Shown here piece by piece: positions 54,784 through 63,571 of a DNA stretch of 64,000 bases. The stretch covers positions 332,010-396,009 of the forward strand of contig NZ_QWVT01000015.1 in the NCBI RefSeq assembly GCF_003570705.1, given 5' to 3'. This stretch comes from Mesobacillus zeae. Its GTDB lineage: Bacteria; Bacillota; Bacilli; Bacillales; Cytobacillaceae. Positions within the stretch are counted from its first letter, which is position 1, and each line of letters opens with the position of its first letter. The notes beneath the pieces were generated by a model. That model ran no database searches. It saw only the letters and a program-made list of their open reading frames with translations, and had not been told where the DNA came from. The position numbers were made by a program, and so were the translations under genes.

Positions 54784-55325
54784 TTATTTCTGATCTCCCC
54801 GCAGCTTGCTGTAATGTACAAGATCATGATACTTGCCGTGCAGGAATTGGGCTTCCCTCAGTATTCCTTCTTCAATAAACCCTAGGCGCGCTGGGATTGC
54901 GCAGCTTTGGGTGTTCTCACTGGCCGCACGGATAATGATACGATTAAGATCCAATTCATTGAAACAATGCTGTATCAGCGAGTTAACCGTCCTCGTCATG
55001 ATCCCATTCCCCTGTTGTTCTTCACTCAGCCAATAACCGATCTCAGTCGTCTTGTTCCACCAGTCAATATAGTGAAGGCCAATCATCCCGAAAATATTGC
55101 CATCTTTGATGATTGCTGCTTCAAAACCATTATTGTCGGCAAACTTCTGTAGCCAGGATGGAATGATACTTTTTCATATTCACTCACATCAGGCAGGTTC
55201 ACAGCCCAACTCAGGCACTTCGCTAAATGTTTTTGATTCTTTTTTAAAGCTGCAGTAAGCTTTGGAGCATCCTTTGGCAGTAGTAACTGTATCCAAAGCC
55301 CTTCATCAACCGTTAAGACAAACAT
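54784..55325 (-). pseudogene. RimJ/RimL-type GNAT acetyltransferase, frameshifted
   Basis: Two frames form one acetyltransferase of about 180 aa. The first (55083-55325) begins MFVLTVDEGLWIQLLLPKDA and is in frame up to PDVSEYEK. The second carries on from SIIPSWLQKFADNNGFEAAI through IFGMIGLHYIDWWNKTTEIG and YWLSEEQQGNGIMTRTVNSL to the end at 54784. Motif A (EEQQGNGIMTR) binds acetyl-CoA. The junction is an AAAAA run near 55166, so one extra or missing A disrupts it. The family acetylates ribosomal protein N termini or small molecules. Real decay or a homopolymer error are both possible. Confidence 0.75.
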
Positions 55326-55446
55326 TCTACTTCCCCCTGCCTTTTAACTTGTTCTTGTCGATTATTCTATACAGGATGTCTAATGGAATGAATAAGATAA
55401 ACCAACCGATCGTTTTCAAGTTCATGCAATAACCCCTAATGGTTCC

Positions 55447-56163
55447 CTAGTATGACTCCTTCTTTCCCCTGCAGAATCCTTCAAATAACCTGCCGCCATG
55501 TGGACTAAGGGCCTCCTCTGCCAACTCGATAACGCTTTGTTTTTCACCTTTTTCATAAAAAAGATCGAAAGCATGAGCAAATTTCATTGCTAACGCTTTA
55601 TTAAAATGGGCCATTTCACGGTAAATCCATTTTCCCTCGCCAATCCAGTGGCAATTTGTCCGTAAAATAAACTCTTGTAGCCTCTCCGCCAACGTGCCAG
55701 CAATAAAAATAGCTTCTTCCCGTCTTGCTGTGCCAATAAAATCATCCAGTATGTCAGTTAAAAAATATTTCTTCAGACTTAAGGTTTCTTCATCCCACGG
55801 CTCGGGCCCTTCCTGCAAAATTTTTGCAGCCTGTTTTCTGATTGGCTCGACTGCCTCAATCCCTTTTAGAATTTCTCCTTCTGCAACCATTCTTGGAAGT
55901 GTCGGCCTAGCCCGCTTAACATCTCTTGCAAAAAATACCTGGCAAGAGGAAGAGCTGTGAACAAACAATTCAATCGGCCAGCTAAACTTTACCAGTGACT
56001 CTCGATAAGCTTCTTTTATATTTTCATCAATGACAACAATGTCTAAATCAGAAGTGTCGTTATGCTCTCCCCTAACCACGCTTCCGCTCAGTATGGCGGC
56101 ATCACAATCCAGAAAATATGTTGCGACAAAAAGCCGCGCAGCTTCAATAGCATCCAGTCTCAT
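55447..56163 (-). CDS. Nucleotidyltransferase-domain protein
   Basis: Protein of 238 aa with an N-terminal pol-beta-like nucleotidyltransferase core: AAILSGSVVRGEHNDTSDLD gives the GS motif and the metal-binding Asp pair (DLDIVV). The rest is helical, as in aminoglycoside-type or MNT transferases. It may adenylylate a small molecule or protein. The start is ATG at 56163; the upstream region is AT-rich and the ribosome binding site weak (GGGGGATTAATAGAG). Confidence 0.7.
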   Translation of the reverse strand: MRLDAIEAARLFVATYFLDCDAAILSGSVVRGEHNDTSDLDIVVIDENIKEAYRESLVKFSWPIELFVHSSSSCQVFFARDVKRARPTLPRMVAEGEILKGIEAVEPIRKQAAKILQEGPEPWDEETLSLKKYFLTDILDDFIGTARREEAIFIAGTLAERLQEFILRTNCHWIGEGKWIYREMAHFNKALAMKFAHAFDLFYEKGEKQSVIELAEEALSPHGGRLFEGFCRGKKESY

Positions 56164-56378
56164 CTCTATTAATCCCCCGATAACTTGGTATTCTAATTAT
56201 AATGTAAAAGTATTTCTATTTAAAGAAGAATCTGTAAAACCTTCTTATTATTGTGATAATCATAGAAGATGAATGGTTAATTAAATGCATCATGTAAGAA
56301 GTTGGTTTCTTGCAGGAAAAAACGATGAATTTATCCTTGTGACTAACTATACCTAACCGGAACAATAATGAAATGAAA

Positions 56379-56419
56379 AAACGGATAGGAGGAATGAATA
56401 ACCCTCTTATCCGTTTTTA
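56379..56419 (-). terminator. Terminator of the padR-DUF1129 operon
   Basis: AAAACGGATA / TATCCGTTTTTA hairpin (with further inner pairing), 11 nt beyond the stop on the minus strand. Confidence 0.7.
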
Positions 56420-56429
56420 TTAAATTTCT

Positions 56430-57107
56430 TTACTTCGTTATCCTTGCTTTTTTGTTGATCAAAACTGTCAGCAAAAGCAATACAATACCGGAAATTAAGT
56501 AGAATAGCCAGCCGACTTCAATTGCATATCCGAAATTTGGTATGATTTTAGAAAAAAGAACAAAAACCGTAACCGCCGTACACATGAGCAAAAAGACCAC
56601 GAAAAAATCCTTGATTTTACTGTTTTTTTTGTAAATCGAGTTTTTCAGCCATGAGAATATTCCAATGACTACGCCATATAAAACTAGGAAGTTAATCATT
56701 GACTTTACGACTGCTGTACCAAGGAAAACAGTGTTGTTTATTTCGGTAAAAAACCCTATTATTAGCTCTAAAGCCCCTCTGGTTAGTGCAATCCAACCTG
56801 CAAATTGTATCATAAGGAATAGAATGAAAGTGAAATTGTTCTTTCGATCCTCTTTAGGAATCTGGGCAATCATTTCATCACAATAGCCTTTCGGATCACT
56901 TCCGAATATATCCTCTGCCCTCTTGCCTTCTTTCTGCCCTTCCAGCAAGTGGTCCAGCAGCTCCATTAATAGCTCTTCGCTTTGCTGTTCTGAAAGCGTT
57001 AGATGCGTCCTTATGTACAGCAGTATATCCGAGTAGTATGCTTCGTTTTCCTTTGTCAGTTCTTCCCTTTTTTCATTATTCATTTTGATTAAATCTTTTG
57101 CATTCAT
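56430..57107 (-). CDS. DUF1129-like membrane protein
   Basis: Protein of 225 aa: an N-terminal helical domain of about 75 residues (NNEKREELTKENEAYYSDIL, then LYIRTHLTLSEQQSEELLME) followed by four to five hydrophobic helices. The pattern fits DUF1129/DUF1048-type membrane proteins encoded beside PadR regulators. ATG at 57107 overlaps the padR stop (ATGA) and has GGGGGAG before it. Possibly a PadR-controlled membrane stress protein; not assigned further. Confidence 0.65.
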   Translation of the reverse strand: MNAKDLIKMNNEKREELTKENEAYYSDILLYIRTHLTLSEQQSEELLMELLDHLLEGQKEGKRAEDIFGSDPKGYCDEMIAQIPKEDRKNNFTFILFLMIQFAGWIALTRGALELIIGFFTEINNTVFLGTAVVKSMINFLVLYGVVIGIFSWLKNSIYKKNSKIKDFFVVFLLMCTAVTVFVLFSKIIPNFGYAIEVGWLFYLISGIVLLLLTVLINKKARITK

Positions 57108-57436
57108 CTTTCTCTCCCCCATTCTATCATTCTCTCTACGGGACCTTGGATGCTCTGCCACTCTTTCCTGAACTCCTTTAACGCTTCTTCCCCCTCGTCT
57201 GTCAGCGAGTAATACTTCCGCTTTGGACCATGCGGGGAATCTCGCATCGTTCCCACGATATATTTGTCTTTCTGAAGCCTGAGCAGAATAGGATAAATCG
57301 ATCCCTCGCTTACATCATCAAGCCCGAATTTCTGAAGCTTTACGGATAACTCGTACCCATAAACATCTTCCTTGCTGATTATCGTCAGAATGCATCCTTC
57401 AAGAATTCCTTTAAGCAGCTGGCTTCTTAGTGACAA
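57104..57436 (-). CDS. PadR-family transcriptional regulator
   Basis: Winged-helix regulator of 110 aa: LKGILEGCILTIISKEDVYG, YELSVKLQKFGLDDVSEGSI, then YPILLRLQKDKYI and the PHGPKRKYYSLTDEG beta wing, the standard PadR layout with a short C-terminal helix. TTG at 57436 is preceded by AAAGGATGTGATAGACC. It is co-transcribed with the membrane protein downstream and probably autoregulates the pair. Confidence 0.85.
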   Translation of the reverse strand: MSLRSQLLKGILEGCILTIISKEDVYGYELSVKLQKFGLDDVSEGSIYPILLRLQKDKYIVGTMRDSPHGPKRKYYSLTDEGEEALKEFRKEWQSIQGPVERMIEWGRER

Positions 57437-57486
57437 GGTCTATCACATCCTTTTTCTATATTGTATAACAAGGTAGATGCGAAAAA

Positions 57487-57519
57487 ATCAAGCTATCTTG
57501 TCTTGCATGATAGCTTGAT
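57487..57519 (-). terminator. Terminator of the DUF4064 gene
   Basis: ATCAAGCTATC / GATAGCTTGAT stem followed by TTTTTT on the minus strand. Confidence 0.75.
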
Positions 57520-57523
57520 CTCA

Positions 57524-57832
57524 TCATACGACATCCTTTGTTTTTTGGCAAGTGTCTCCAGAAGACTCTTTCGTTTCAGCCCTAGATTGATAAATCGCCC
57601 TGCAGCAACTGAGTAAAAAGAATATACATGGCACTATATAAAGTGTTGAAATGATCATATAACCGCCAATTGCCGCCGCCAATAACATCAAACTTCCAAA
57701 TAATTTCCTTGTTCTGATAAAAAATGCCCCCAGCATTCCCAGGACTGAAAACCCCAGAGTCTTTAAACCAATGATAGAGATTGGGTTCATTGGCACTTTT
57801 CCATCAATTGAATCAAATTCCTTATCATACAA
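57524..57832 (-). pseudogene. N-terminally truncated DUF4064 membrane protein
   Basis: Frame of 102 codons whose body, IIGLKTLGFSVLGMLGAFFI followed by RTRKLFGSLMLLAAAIGGYM and IISTLYIVPCIFFLLS, matches the last three helices of DUF4064 proteins. Those normally begin with an extra MKRTxEFVLGLIG helix that is absent here. The frame starts at TTG 57832 without a ribosome binding site; ATG 57790 has a weak one. Probably a truncated remnant, though expression from 57790 is possible. Confidence 0.5.
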
Positions 57833-57876
57833 GGACTGGTTGTTTTTGTTTTCTTAGTGTAAAAGACCCTTTTTGA

Positions 57877-58191
57877 TTATGACTTTTTGAAATACAAATA
57901 CATGGATGATAACAATACAATAAGACCATTCAAAAAGTAAAGTGCTGTTGCTACAACAGCTAATATTCCTGCACCCCAGCCACTGCTATCATAAATCATG
58001 GCAAAAAATAAAGTGCCAAAGAGGATCATAGGTGTTAGCAGGAGAAAAATAATGCCGGCCCATATTCTTTTCTTAATATCTTTTTGAGAATATTTGAAAG
58101 CATAATAATTTGCAAAACCAAACACGGCGATTTCTAATAATAGTGTTAAGAATAGGCCTACTTCTTCAGACAAAAAAACCATTCCCTTCAA
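57877..58191 (-). CDS. Hypothetical membrane protein, about 100 aa
   Basis: Three predicted membrane helices (LFLTLLLEIAVFGFANYYAF, IWAGIIFLLLTPMILFGTLF and ILAVVATALYFLNGLIVLLS) and a basic C-terminal tail YFKKS. The start is uncertain: TTG 58191, ATG 58182 or TTG 58173, the last with the best-spaced AAGGGA site. No family recognised. Confidence 0.55.
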   Translation of the reverse strand: MKGMVFLSEEVGLFLTLLLEIAVFGFANYYAFKYSQKDIKKRIWAGIIFLLLTPMILFGTLFFAMIYDSSGWGAGILAVVATALYFLNGLIVLLSSMYLYFKKS

Positions 58192-58299
58192 AATTCATGT
58201 TCCTGTGCTGAATAAGAATTGGTGTTGATAAATTTTCTGAATTATATATCATATTTTATATATTAAAGAAAATCCAATTTTAATAAAGTGGGTGCCTTG

Positions 58300-59061
58300 A
58301 TGATTGAGACTTTCCCAATAGAGATAACTCCTTTTGAGGAAGATAGGCTAATTCGGGTGTTTCTGCCACCCAGCTATGAAACTGAAACAAAATCTTATCC
58401 CGTTCTTTATGCGCATGATGGCCAGCATGTTTTTGCGGGTGATCACTCTGAAGGCGGAGTTTCTTTGGAATTGGATGTCTTACTCGTTGAAATGAAAGCA
58501 GAGTTCCTTGTGATTGCAATTGATAATAAGCCATCGGAACGCAAAAATGAATATTGTCCTTGGGAGTATGGGGCTTACAGCGAGAAATTAACGGGAAAAC
58601 GTGAAATTGGCGGTGGAAAAGGAAAAGAATACGCGAAATTTGTTGTTGAAGAATTGAAGCCATTCATCGACAAAAAATACAGGACTCTCCCCGATGAGAC
58701 TGCCATGTTTGGCATTTCGCTTGGCGGTTTGATTTCAACATATATTGCCTGCAGCTATCCTGCTGTTTTTAAAAAAATCGCCGTGATTTCTTCCGCTTTC
58801 TTCAGGAATCAGGAAGAGATAAAAAATATATTGATTCAGTCAGACTTAAGCTCAATCCAACGTTTTTACATGGACTGCGGAACGAATGAAGCACTAAATG
58901 AAACCACAATCAACAAAGGTTTTTTAAATTCTAACGAGGAAATTTATGAAATAATTAACCTCAAAGTACCGAATACCAGGTTTTCCATTATTGAGGGTGC
59001 TGAACATGATTATGAATTTTTCAAGAAAAGGCTTCCAGACATCCTTGCATTTTTAGAGTAA
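58300..59061 (+). CDS. Esterase D-like alpha/beta hydrolase
   Basis: Hydrolase of 253 aa with the nucleophile Ser in MFGISLGGLIS, an oxyanion and substrate region VLYAHDGQHVFAGDHSEGG, and the catalytic His in EGAEHDYEFFK. It belongs to the Fes/EsteraseD group (PF00756), which cleaves siderophore or small esters. ATG 58300 is preferred to the GTG at 58288, which has no ribosome binding site; TTG 58297 is also possible. Cytosolic, single gene. Confidence 0.82.
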   Translation: MIETFPIEITPFEEDRLIRVFLPPSYETETKSYPVLYAHDGQHVFAGDHSEGGVSLELDVLLVEMKAEFLVIAIDNKPSERKNEYCPWEYGAYSEKLTGKREIGGGKGKEYAKFVVEELKPFIDKKYRTLPDETAMFGISLGGLISTYIACSYPAVFKKIAVISSAFFRNQEEIKNILIQSDLSSIQRFYMDCGTNEALNETTINKGFLNSNEEIYEIINLKVPNTRFSIIEGAEHDYEFFKKRLPDILAFLE

Positions 59062-59187
59062 TTGTGAATCACAGTAAATATTTCTGAATTTTCCCAACCC
59101 CGCACCTCTATAAATAACTTACTCATGCTGTTAAGATAGGTTCAACACCAGGTGACTGCTGACAAATTAATTTGAGGAGGAGAGAGC

Positions 59188-60150
59188 ATGGAAAAATGCG
59201 TTCAATTGATTCCGTACAAATTAGTAGAGCAGCTTGGAGTGGCAAATGAAATTCCAAAAGGTGTGGAAATCATTCAGGCCCCGGAGGTTTGGGAACAGAC
59301 AAAAGGTAAAGGCATTACTGTTGCTGTCCTTGATACTGGAATTGATACAAAGCATCCCGACCTGCATGACAGAATTATTGAAGGTAAAAATTTCACTGAT
59401 GACGACAAAGGGAACCCTGATATTTTCGAAGATTACAACGGTCACGGAACGCATGTCGCTGGTACGATTGCCGCGAGCCTGAACAACACGGGTGTAACCG
59501 GGATTGCGCCGGAAGCAAATCTGCTCATCCTCAAGGTTTTGAATAAACGCGGATCCGGGAAGTACGAATGGATTATCAAAGCCATTCAATATGCCATTGA
59601 TAAAAAGGTTGATATCATTTCGATGTCACTTGGCGGGCCGCAAGATGTGAGAGACCTTCACGATGTCATTAAGCTGGCTGTCGAGAATAAGATTCTTGTC
59701 GTCTGTGCCGCTGGCAATGAAGGTGACGGTGATGAAGGAACCGATGAGTTCGGATATCCTGGCTGCTATAATGAAGTCATTTCTGTCGGAGCAGTTGATC
59801 TTGAGCGAAATTCTTCTCCTTTCACCAATTCGAATAATCAGGTAGACCTGGTGGCTCCAGGGGAAAAAATCCTTTCCTGCTACCTGAATGGTACGTATGC
59901 AACGTTAAGCGGAACCTCAATGGCAACTCCGCACGTATCAGGTGCACTCGCTCTTATCAAGCAGATCGCCAATACCGAGTATGAGCGTGAACTGACGGAG
60001 CCTGAATTGTACGCACAGCTCATTAAAAGGACCGTACCGCTCGGCAATTCACCAAAGCTTGAAGGCAATGGATTCGTTTACTTGACGATCCAAGAACATG
60101 TGAAAAAAGTGTTTGATGGAGAATCCTTCCGAACACTTATGGAAATATAG
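59188..60150 (+). CDS. isp: Intracellular serine protease (subtilase, Isp)
   Basis: Subtilisin-family protease of 320 aa with triad Asp49 (AVLDTGID), His86 (YNGHGTHVAG) and Ser244 (GTSMATPHVSG), and the oxyanion Asn177 in CAAGNEG. It has no signal peptide; instead the short N-terminal propeptide carries LIPY, the motif that blocks the active site in intracellular subtilisins until cleaved. The sequence closely follows Bacillus IspA, the major cytosolic protease of stationary phase. The ATG follows GAGGAGGAGAGAGC. Confidence 0.93.
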   Translation: MEKCVQLIPYKLVEQLGVANEIPKGVEIIQAPEVWEQTKGKGITVAVLDTGIDTKHPDLHDRIIEGKNFTDDDKGNPDIFEDYNGHGTHVAGTIAASLNNTGVTGIAPEANLLILKVLNKRGSGKYEWIIKAIQYAIDKKVDIISMSLGGPQDVRDLHDVIKLAVENKILVVCAAGNEGDGDEGTDEFGYPGCYNEVISVGAVDLERNSSPFTNSNNQVDLVAPGEKILSCYLNGTYATLSGTSMATPHVSGALALIKQIANTEYERELTEPELYAQLIKRTVPLGNSPKLEGNGFVYLTIQEHVKKVFDGESFRTLMEI

Positions 60151-60173
60151 CGGGAAACGCCCGCAAAAGCACA

Positions 60174-60201
60174 AAAGAGGCTCCCCCTGCCTCTTTTGTT
60201 T
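60174..60201 (+). terminator. Terminator of isp
   Basis: AAAAGAGGC-TCCCCCT-GCCTCTTTT followed by GTTTTTTT. It may also serve the convergent SseB-like gene. Confidence 0.85.
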
Positions 60202-60203
60202 TT

Positions 60204-60629
60204 TTATTTTCCCTGAAATAATCGAATGATCTCGCCGGTACGCAGCATTTCCAGCTCCTTTTTAACAAACAGCTTTGTAAGCGTAGTTCCTGGGTTCAAT
60301 AATAGTGACGCTGATGGATCTGCAATGGCCAGCAGCTCTTGAACAGAAATGGCGGAGTAGCTGCTTTCTTGGTCAATATATTGCTTCAGAGCGAACAACG
60401 ACGAAAAAACCGGAATGGTGACCTGGTTTTCGTACTCTATGTACCTTAAATAGAAGGCGTCAGGTTTTTCTTCCCTGCCTTGGCCTAGAACAAGGATTTC
60501 AGAGTCTTTGAACATCATGTAAAAATCACCAATCTTATCAGACGATGTTATAGCTGCCAATAGGGACTTTTCAAGAGGGTTCAATTTGGTTTGGGTGGAG
60601 CCTGTTTGGTTATTAATGTTTTCGTCCAA
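60204..60629 (-). CDS. SseB-like protein at the end of a type VII cassette
   Basis: Soluble protein of about 141 aa whose centre (YMMFKDSEILVLGQGREEKP, VTIPVFSSLFALKQYI) resembles the SseB N-terminal domain found in several accessory proteins of secretion clusters. TTG 60629 has an AAAGAG site at good spacing; GTG 60638 is the longer alternative. It follows three type VII helical-hairpin genes after 160 nt and might be an immunity or accessory protein; this is inference. Confidence 0.6.
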   Translation of the reverse strand: MDENINNQTGSTQTKLNPLEKSLLAAITSSDKIGDFYMMFKDSEILVLGQGREEKPDAFYLRYIEYENQVTIPVFSSLFALKQYIDQESSYSAISVQELLAIADPSASLLLNPGTTLTKLFVKKELEMLRTGEIIRLFQGK

Positions 60630-60791
60630 TCTTGTCACTCTTTTCTATGATATAGAATAGAAGTTCTAATTAAAAAGGATCAGCCCAGATTTTTAGAAGA
60701 GATCGTAATCTGTTTTGAGGAGAAAGATATTTTTTCAGGAAGAAGGGCTTGTTTCCAGGTACTTCCCCTAGGTCGGAAACACTATTCTCGA

Positions 60792-61112
60792 TTAATATCG
60801 GGTCTCACTCCCATATGTTCTGTGAAGCTGGGCGGCGTGTTCATCCGTATCAACATAAGCCTTAGACATCGTTTTTGCATTATCGTTGAGGAGCACCAGG
60901 CTGTCGGACGTAATATTCATCATGTTGATGAGCGTATCGCAATAGTTTACAAGGATAGACAAACTGCTCGAGTTTATGCCTTGATCCATCATACTTTGTT
61001 TCAAGTGATCGAGTGCAGCAATCATTCCTTCGACTTCTGAACTTTCCGAGGATAAAGTGGAAGTAAGCTCCGTGAACAGCTGAGGGTCAATCTTTATTTC
61101 ATTTGTTGCCAT
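60792..61112 (-). CDS. TIGR04197-family type VII secretion effector
   Basis: Helical protein of 106 aa, MATNEIKIDPQLFTELTSTL onwards, with long amphipathic helices and no signal peptide, fitting the TIGR04197 family encoded with LXG toxins. Such helical-hairpin proteins bind the N-terminal LXG domain and are co-secreted by the Esx/YukAB machinery. It starts at ATG 61112, 15 nt after the DUF5344-like gene, so they form an operon. Confidence 0.7.
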   Translation of the reverse strand: MATNEIKIDPQLFTELTSTLSSESSEVEGMIAALDHLKQSMMDQGINSSSLSILVNYCDTLINMMNITSDSLVLLNDNAKTMSKAYVDTDEHAAQLHRTYGSETRY

Positions 61113-61127
61113 TTTTTCACGTCCGTT

Positions 61128-61451
61128 CTATATTGAAATCGAATCAAAAGATTTCCGGCTCCTACTTTCCGCTTCCGCCAGCAGGTCATCCGCCGTTTTT
61201 ACAAGGCTGATTAGAAGGCTGATATAATGCTCCGTCAGCTGCGTACCTCTCATGTAATCCTGAACCGTTGTCTGATATTGCTCAATCGCTTCTCCGGAAA
61301 GCTCCGCAAACACTCTGTCAAATTCCGCCCTGACCTTTGCGCTCGAGTTTTTATAACTGCTTAAGGCATTTTCGATTTGCTGGACTGCATCCATCGTCCT
61401 CCCAGAATCATAGACAATCTTTGTGCCGCTGCCTCCATCGTTGATATGCAT
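61128..61451 (-). CDS. DUF5344/YxiC-like helical-hairpin protein
   Basis: Protein of 107 aa with IVYDSGRTMDAVQQIENALS and SYKNSSAKVRAEFDRVFAEL, a two-helix WXG100-like fold. In Bacillus LXG cassettes, a YxiC-type gene stands directly before the toxin gene as a partner for its secretion. The ATG at 61451 lies behind AGGGGGGAATACTAC. Family call rests on context plus general resemblance. Confidence 0.65.
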   Translation of the reverse strand: MHINDGGSGTKIVYDSGRTMDAVQQIENALSSYKNSSAKVRAEFDRVFAELSGEAIEQYQTTVQDYMRGTQLTEHYISLLISLVKTADDLLAEAESRSRKSFDSISI

Positions 61452-61469
61452 GTAGTATTCCCCCCTAAC

Positions 61470-61835
61470 CTATGCCATCCAGCTGACCATCGAACGTACA
61501 CTGGGATCCATCGTGACCCGCGATAAGTACATTTTCCGTTCCTCTGCCGGCAAGCTGCGCAAATTGGTGTAATGCCCATTGTATTCTGCCTGTTTTTGAT
61601 TCTGAACTACTATCAGTTGTGACCTCAGTTCGCGAAGCGTACTGGAATGTTGACGATTATAATCTGTCAAAAAACGGTCCAGGCTGCTAAGCAAACTATC
61701 ATAAGCCTCTTGGGAAATGCTGTTGTTCCATGAAGAAGCGCTCACAGGTGCCAAGCACGATAACTCTACCCTTTGAGCCGAAGAAAGGGATCGGATGGCC
61801 GCCTCAAGCCGGCTGATTCGCGTATTATAGTCCAT
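61470..61835 (-). CDS. DUF5082/YxiB-like protein, first gene of type VII cassette
   Basis: Coiled-coil protein of 121 aa: MDYNTRISRLEAAIRSLSSA, later RFLTDYNRQHSSTLRELRSQ and LIVVQNQKQAEYNGHY. DUF5082 genes typically open LXG toxin operons, before DUF5344 and the toxin. ATG 61835 follows GAGGGTGGGTTA; the frame upstream is shared with the promoter region. Confidence 0.65.
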   Translation of the reverse strand: MDYNTRISRLEAAIRSLSSAQRVELSCLAPVSASSWNNSISQEAYDSLLSSLDRFLTDYNRQHSSTLRELRSQLIVVQNQKQAEYNGHYTNLRSLPAEERKMYLSRVTMDPSVRSMVSWMA

Positions 61836-61910
61836 TAACCCACCCTCTGATTCTGTTATTACAATCATTGTAAAAAAATGATGCCCTTCTAATCAAGCAA
61901 AATCAGGTAA

Positions 61911-62020
61911 TTGTGGCAAAAATATGACAAAGGGCCTAAGAAGCTGGATCCCTTCCGGGATCATATCGTGCATTGGCTAACAGAACATCCTGATTTGACT
62001 GGAGCACAAGTATACAATTG
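61911..62020 (+). pseudogene. IS21-family istA transposase fragment
   Basis: The frame from 61911 encodes KYDKGPKKLDPFRDHIVHWL and TEHPDLTGAQVYNWLEERL, typical of the helix-turn-helix/linker region of IS21 IstA transposases. The normal N terminus and the DDE catalytic domain are missing. After about residue 45 the frame runs into unrelated sequence (NAERFARAFLGLPQVNVMEE and a Lys/Glu tail to 62153). The fragment is in the same orientation as the istB fragment at 63572. Confidence 0.65.
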
Positions 62021-62151
62021 GTTAGAGGAAAGACTAAATTTCAAAGGTGAGATAAACGCTGAAAGATTTGCAAGAGCCTTCCTAGGACTTCCTCAAGTCA
62101 ATGTAATGGAAGAAGATAAGAACAAAGAGAAGGACAAGAATGAAGGGTCTT

Positions 62152-62577
62152 AGAGAAGTCGTATTCTTCAGTTGAAGAGCCTCTTTTCTTGGCTCGTGAT
62201 GTTGCTGAGTGGATTAAACATAAGAACGCTAGTGAGATGTTAAAGAAGGTTGATGAAGATGAAAAACTTCAACATGATACTATCGTGGGGAAATATTCAA
62301 CTAAAGAACAGCTTGGTTTTTAACTGAACATGGACTTTATGAGGTTTTAATGCAATCAAGAAAACCAATTGCAAAAGCCTTCAAGAAGGAAGTCAAAAAT
62401 ATTTTGAAGTAAATCAGACTAACAGGAGGATATGTTCCTGTAGTTGAAGAAGAGTTAAGAAAAGAAATCATAACTCAAACAGTCCAGCTGAAGAACGTCA
62501 GCTCAAAAACTGATATTGAAGTAGGAAAGTATTGGGTAAATCTTGTTTCAATTCATATGTGGTTAAAACCTCAGTGA
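62152..62577 (+). pseudogene. Phage BRO-family antirepressor remnant
   Basis: Broken frame reading SSVEEPLFLARDVAEWIKHK, NASEMLKKVDEDEKLQH, then after a one-base frameshift in a T-run FLTEHGLYEVLMQSRKPIAK and AFKKEVKNILK, a stop, and RLTGGYVPVVEEELRKEI. This is the order of the BRO-N domain (ARDVAEWI...LTEHGLYEVLMQSRKP...KEVKNILKxIRxTGGY) of prophage antirepressors. Start, frame and C-terminal domain are lost. Confidence 0.75.
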
Positions 62578-62661
62578 CCTTATTGAAGGAGCAGGTTCAA
62601 GAAGCAGATATTTTTGTAGCCTTTAAAGAATACAATATGGTTAATTTCTAAACCAACACAA

Positions 62662-62702
62662 AAAAACTAGCAATAGAAAATTATCCTAGCTAGTCTTTTT
62701 TG
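62662..62702. terminator. Terminator of the GNAT gene
   Basis: AAAAAACTAGC-loop-GCTAGTCTTTTTT, downstream of the acetyltransferase on the minus strand; flanks allow both directions. Confidence 0.65.
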
Positions 62703-62727
62703 ATGACAATTAGTAATGTCTATATTC

Positions 62728-63345
62728 TCAACGGCCGGTTATCTCTCTCGCTATAGAGTAGCAAGTAAGAGGTATTTTCTCCGAAGTCCGTTTCTCGATC
62801 ACCTTAAAACCAAAATGCTCATAGAGTGAAACATTATCAGGATTGTTTGTTTGTGCTACTATTGGAATTCCTTTTTCCTCACACGATTTGAGAATAGGAG
62901 ATAATAGTTCTCTAAATGCACCTGTTCCTTTTAAGTTCTTATCAATAGTAATTATTTGAAGATTATATACTTCTCCTTGCCAGTAACGTTTATACCAACC
63001 CTCATCATTGACTTCATTTGCGTCTATCGCATATTTAGAGAGTTGCGTAATTTCTTCTGAACTTGCATTTTCAAGTAAGTATTTTGCTGCGTTTTGAAGG
63101 GTAGCAATCAACTTTTCTTCGGATACTCGTGCAGTCGAATAACCAATGAGTACCCCTTTATCACCTTGGAAAAAGGTCACAGCATCAACCTCATTGTATG
63201 CTTCAATTTGCCCAAGAAAGGACCAATATAGGAGTTGTTCGGGGTTCTCAATATCATTTGTTTGAATCGTTACTAATGGGTCATTTCTAAACCTTTTAAC
63301 CATAAGTTTTGCGCACGATTCAATTTGTCTCATATTATTTTTCAT
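62728..63345 (-). CDS. GNAT-family N-acetyltransferase
   Basis: Protein of 205 aa with a C-terminal GNAT core: IITIDKNLKGTGAFRELLSP (acetyl-CoA pyrophosphate loop region) and NNPDNVSLYEHFGFKVIEKR, the classic motif-B ending. The N-terminal 100 residues are helical and not diagnostic. Substrate unknown. It is read leftwards between the phage remnant and the istB fragment, so it may have been carried in with mobile DNA. Confidence 0.75.
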   Translation of the reverse strand: MKNNMRQIESCAKLMVKRFRNDPLVTIQTNDIENPEQLLYWSFLGQIEAYNEVDAVTFFQGDKGVLIGYSTARVSEEKLIATLQNAAKYLLENASSEEITQLSKYAIDANEVNDEGWYKRYWQGEVYNLQIITIDKNLKGTGAFRELLSPILKSCEEKGIPIVAQTNNPDNVSLYEHFGFKVIEKRTSEKIPLTCYSIAREITGR

Positions 63346-63571
63346 AACGCGACCTCTTTCAAGTTTTGTACAAAACTTTGAAAATAGTTTATTAATATAA
63401 TTATTATGATTTTCTATCTAGTATATTGATAGTAACATTCCTAATAAAGATGCTGCAAGACTTACCGGCAACTATTCGCAAATATTATAAAATTAGCTGT
63501 TTTTTGAAAATTATTACTTTGTTAATAATTGTTAACACCCTTCTTATGCTTTCATATTGTTCTAATTTCAT
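63346..63571. other. AT-rich sequence before the istB fragment
   Basis: Very AT-rich spacer holding the GNAT promoter region. A plus-strand frame (63426-63632) crosses it but has no ribosome binding site and ends inside the istB remnant; I do not consider it a gene. Confidence 0.35.
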
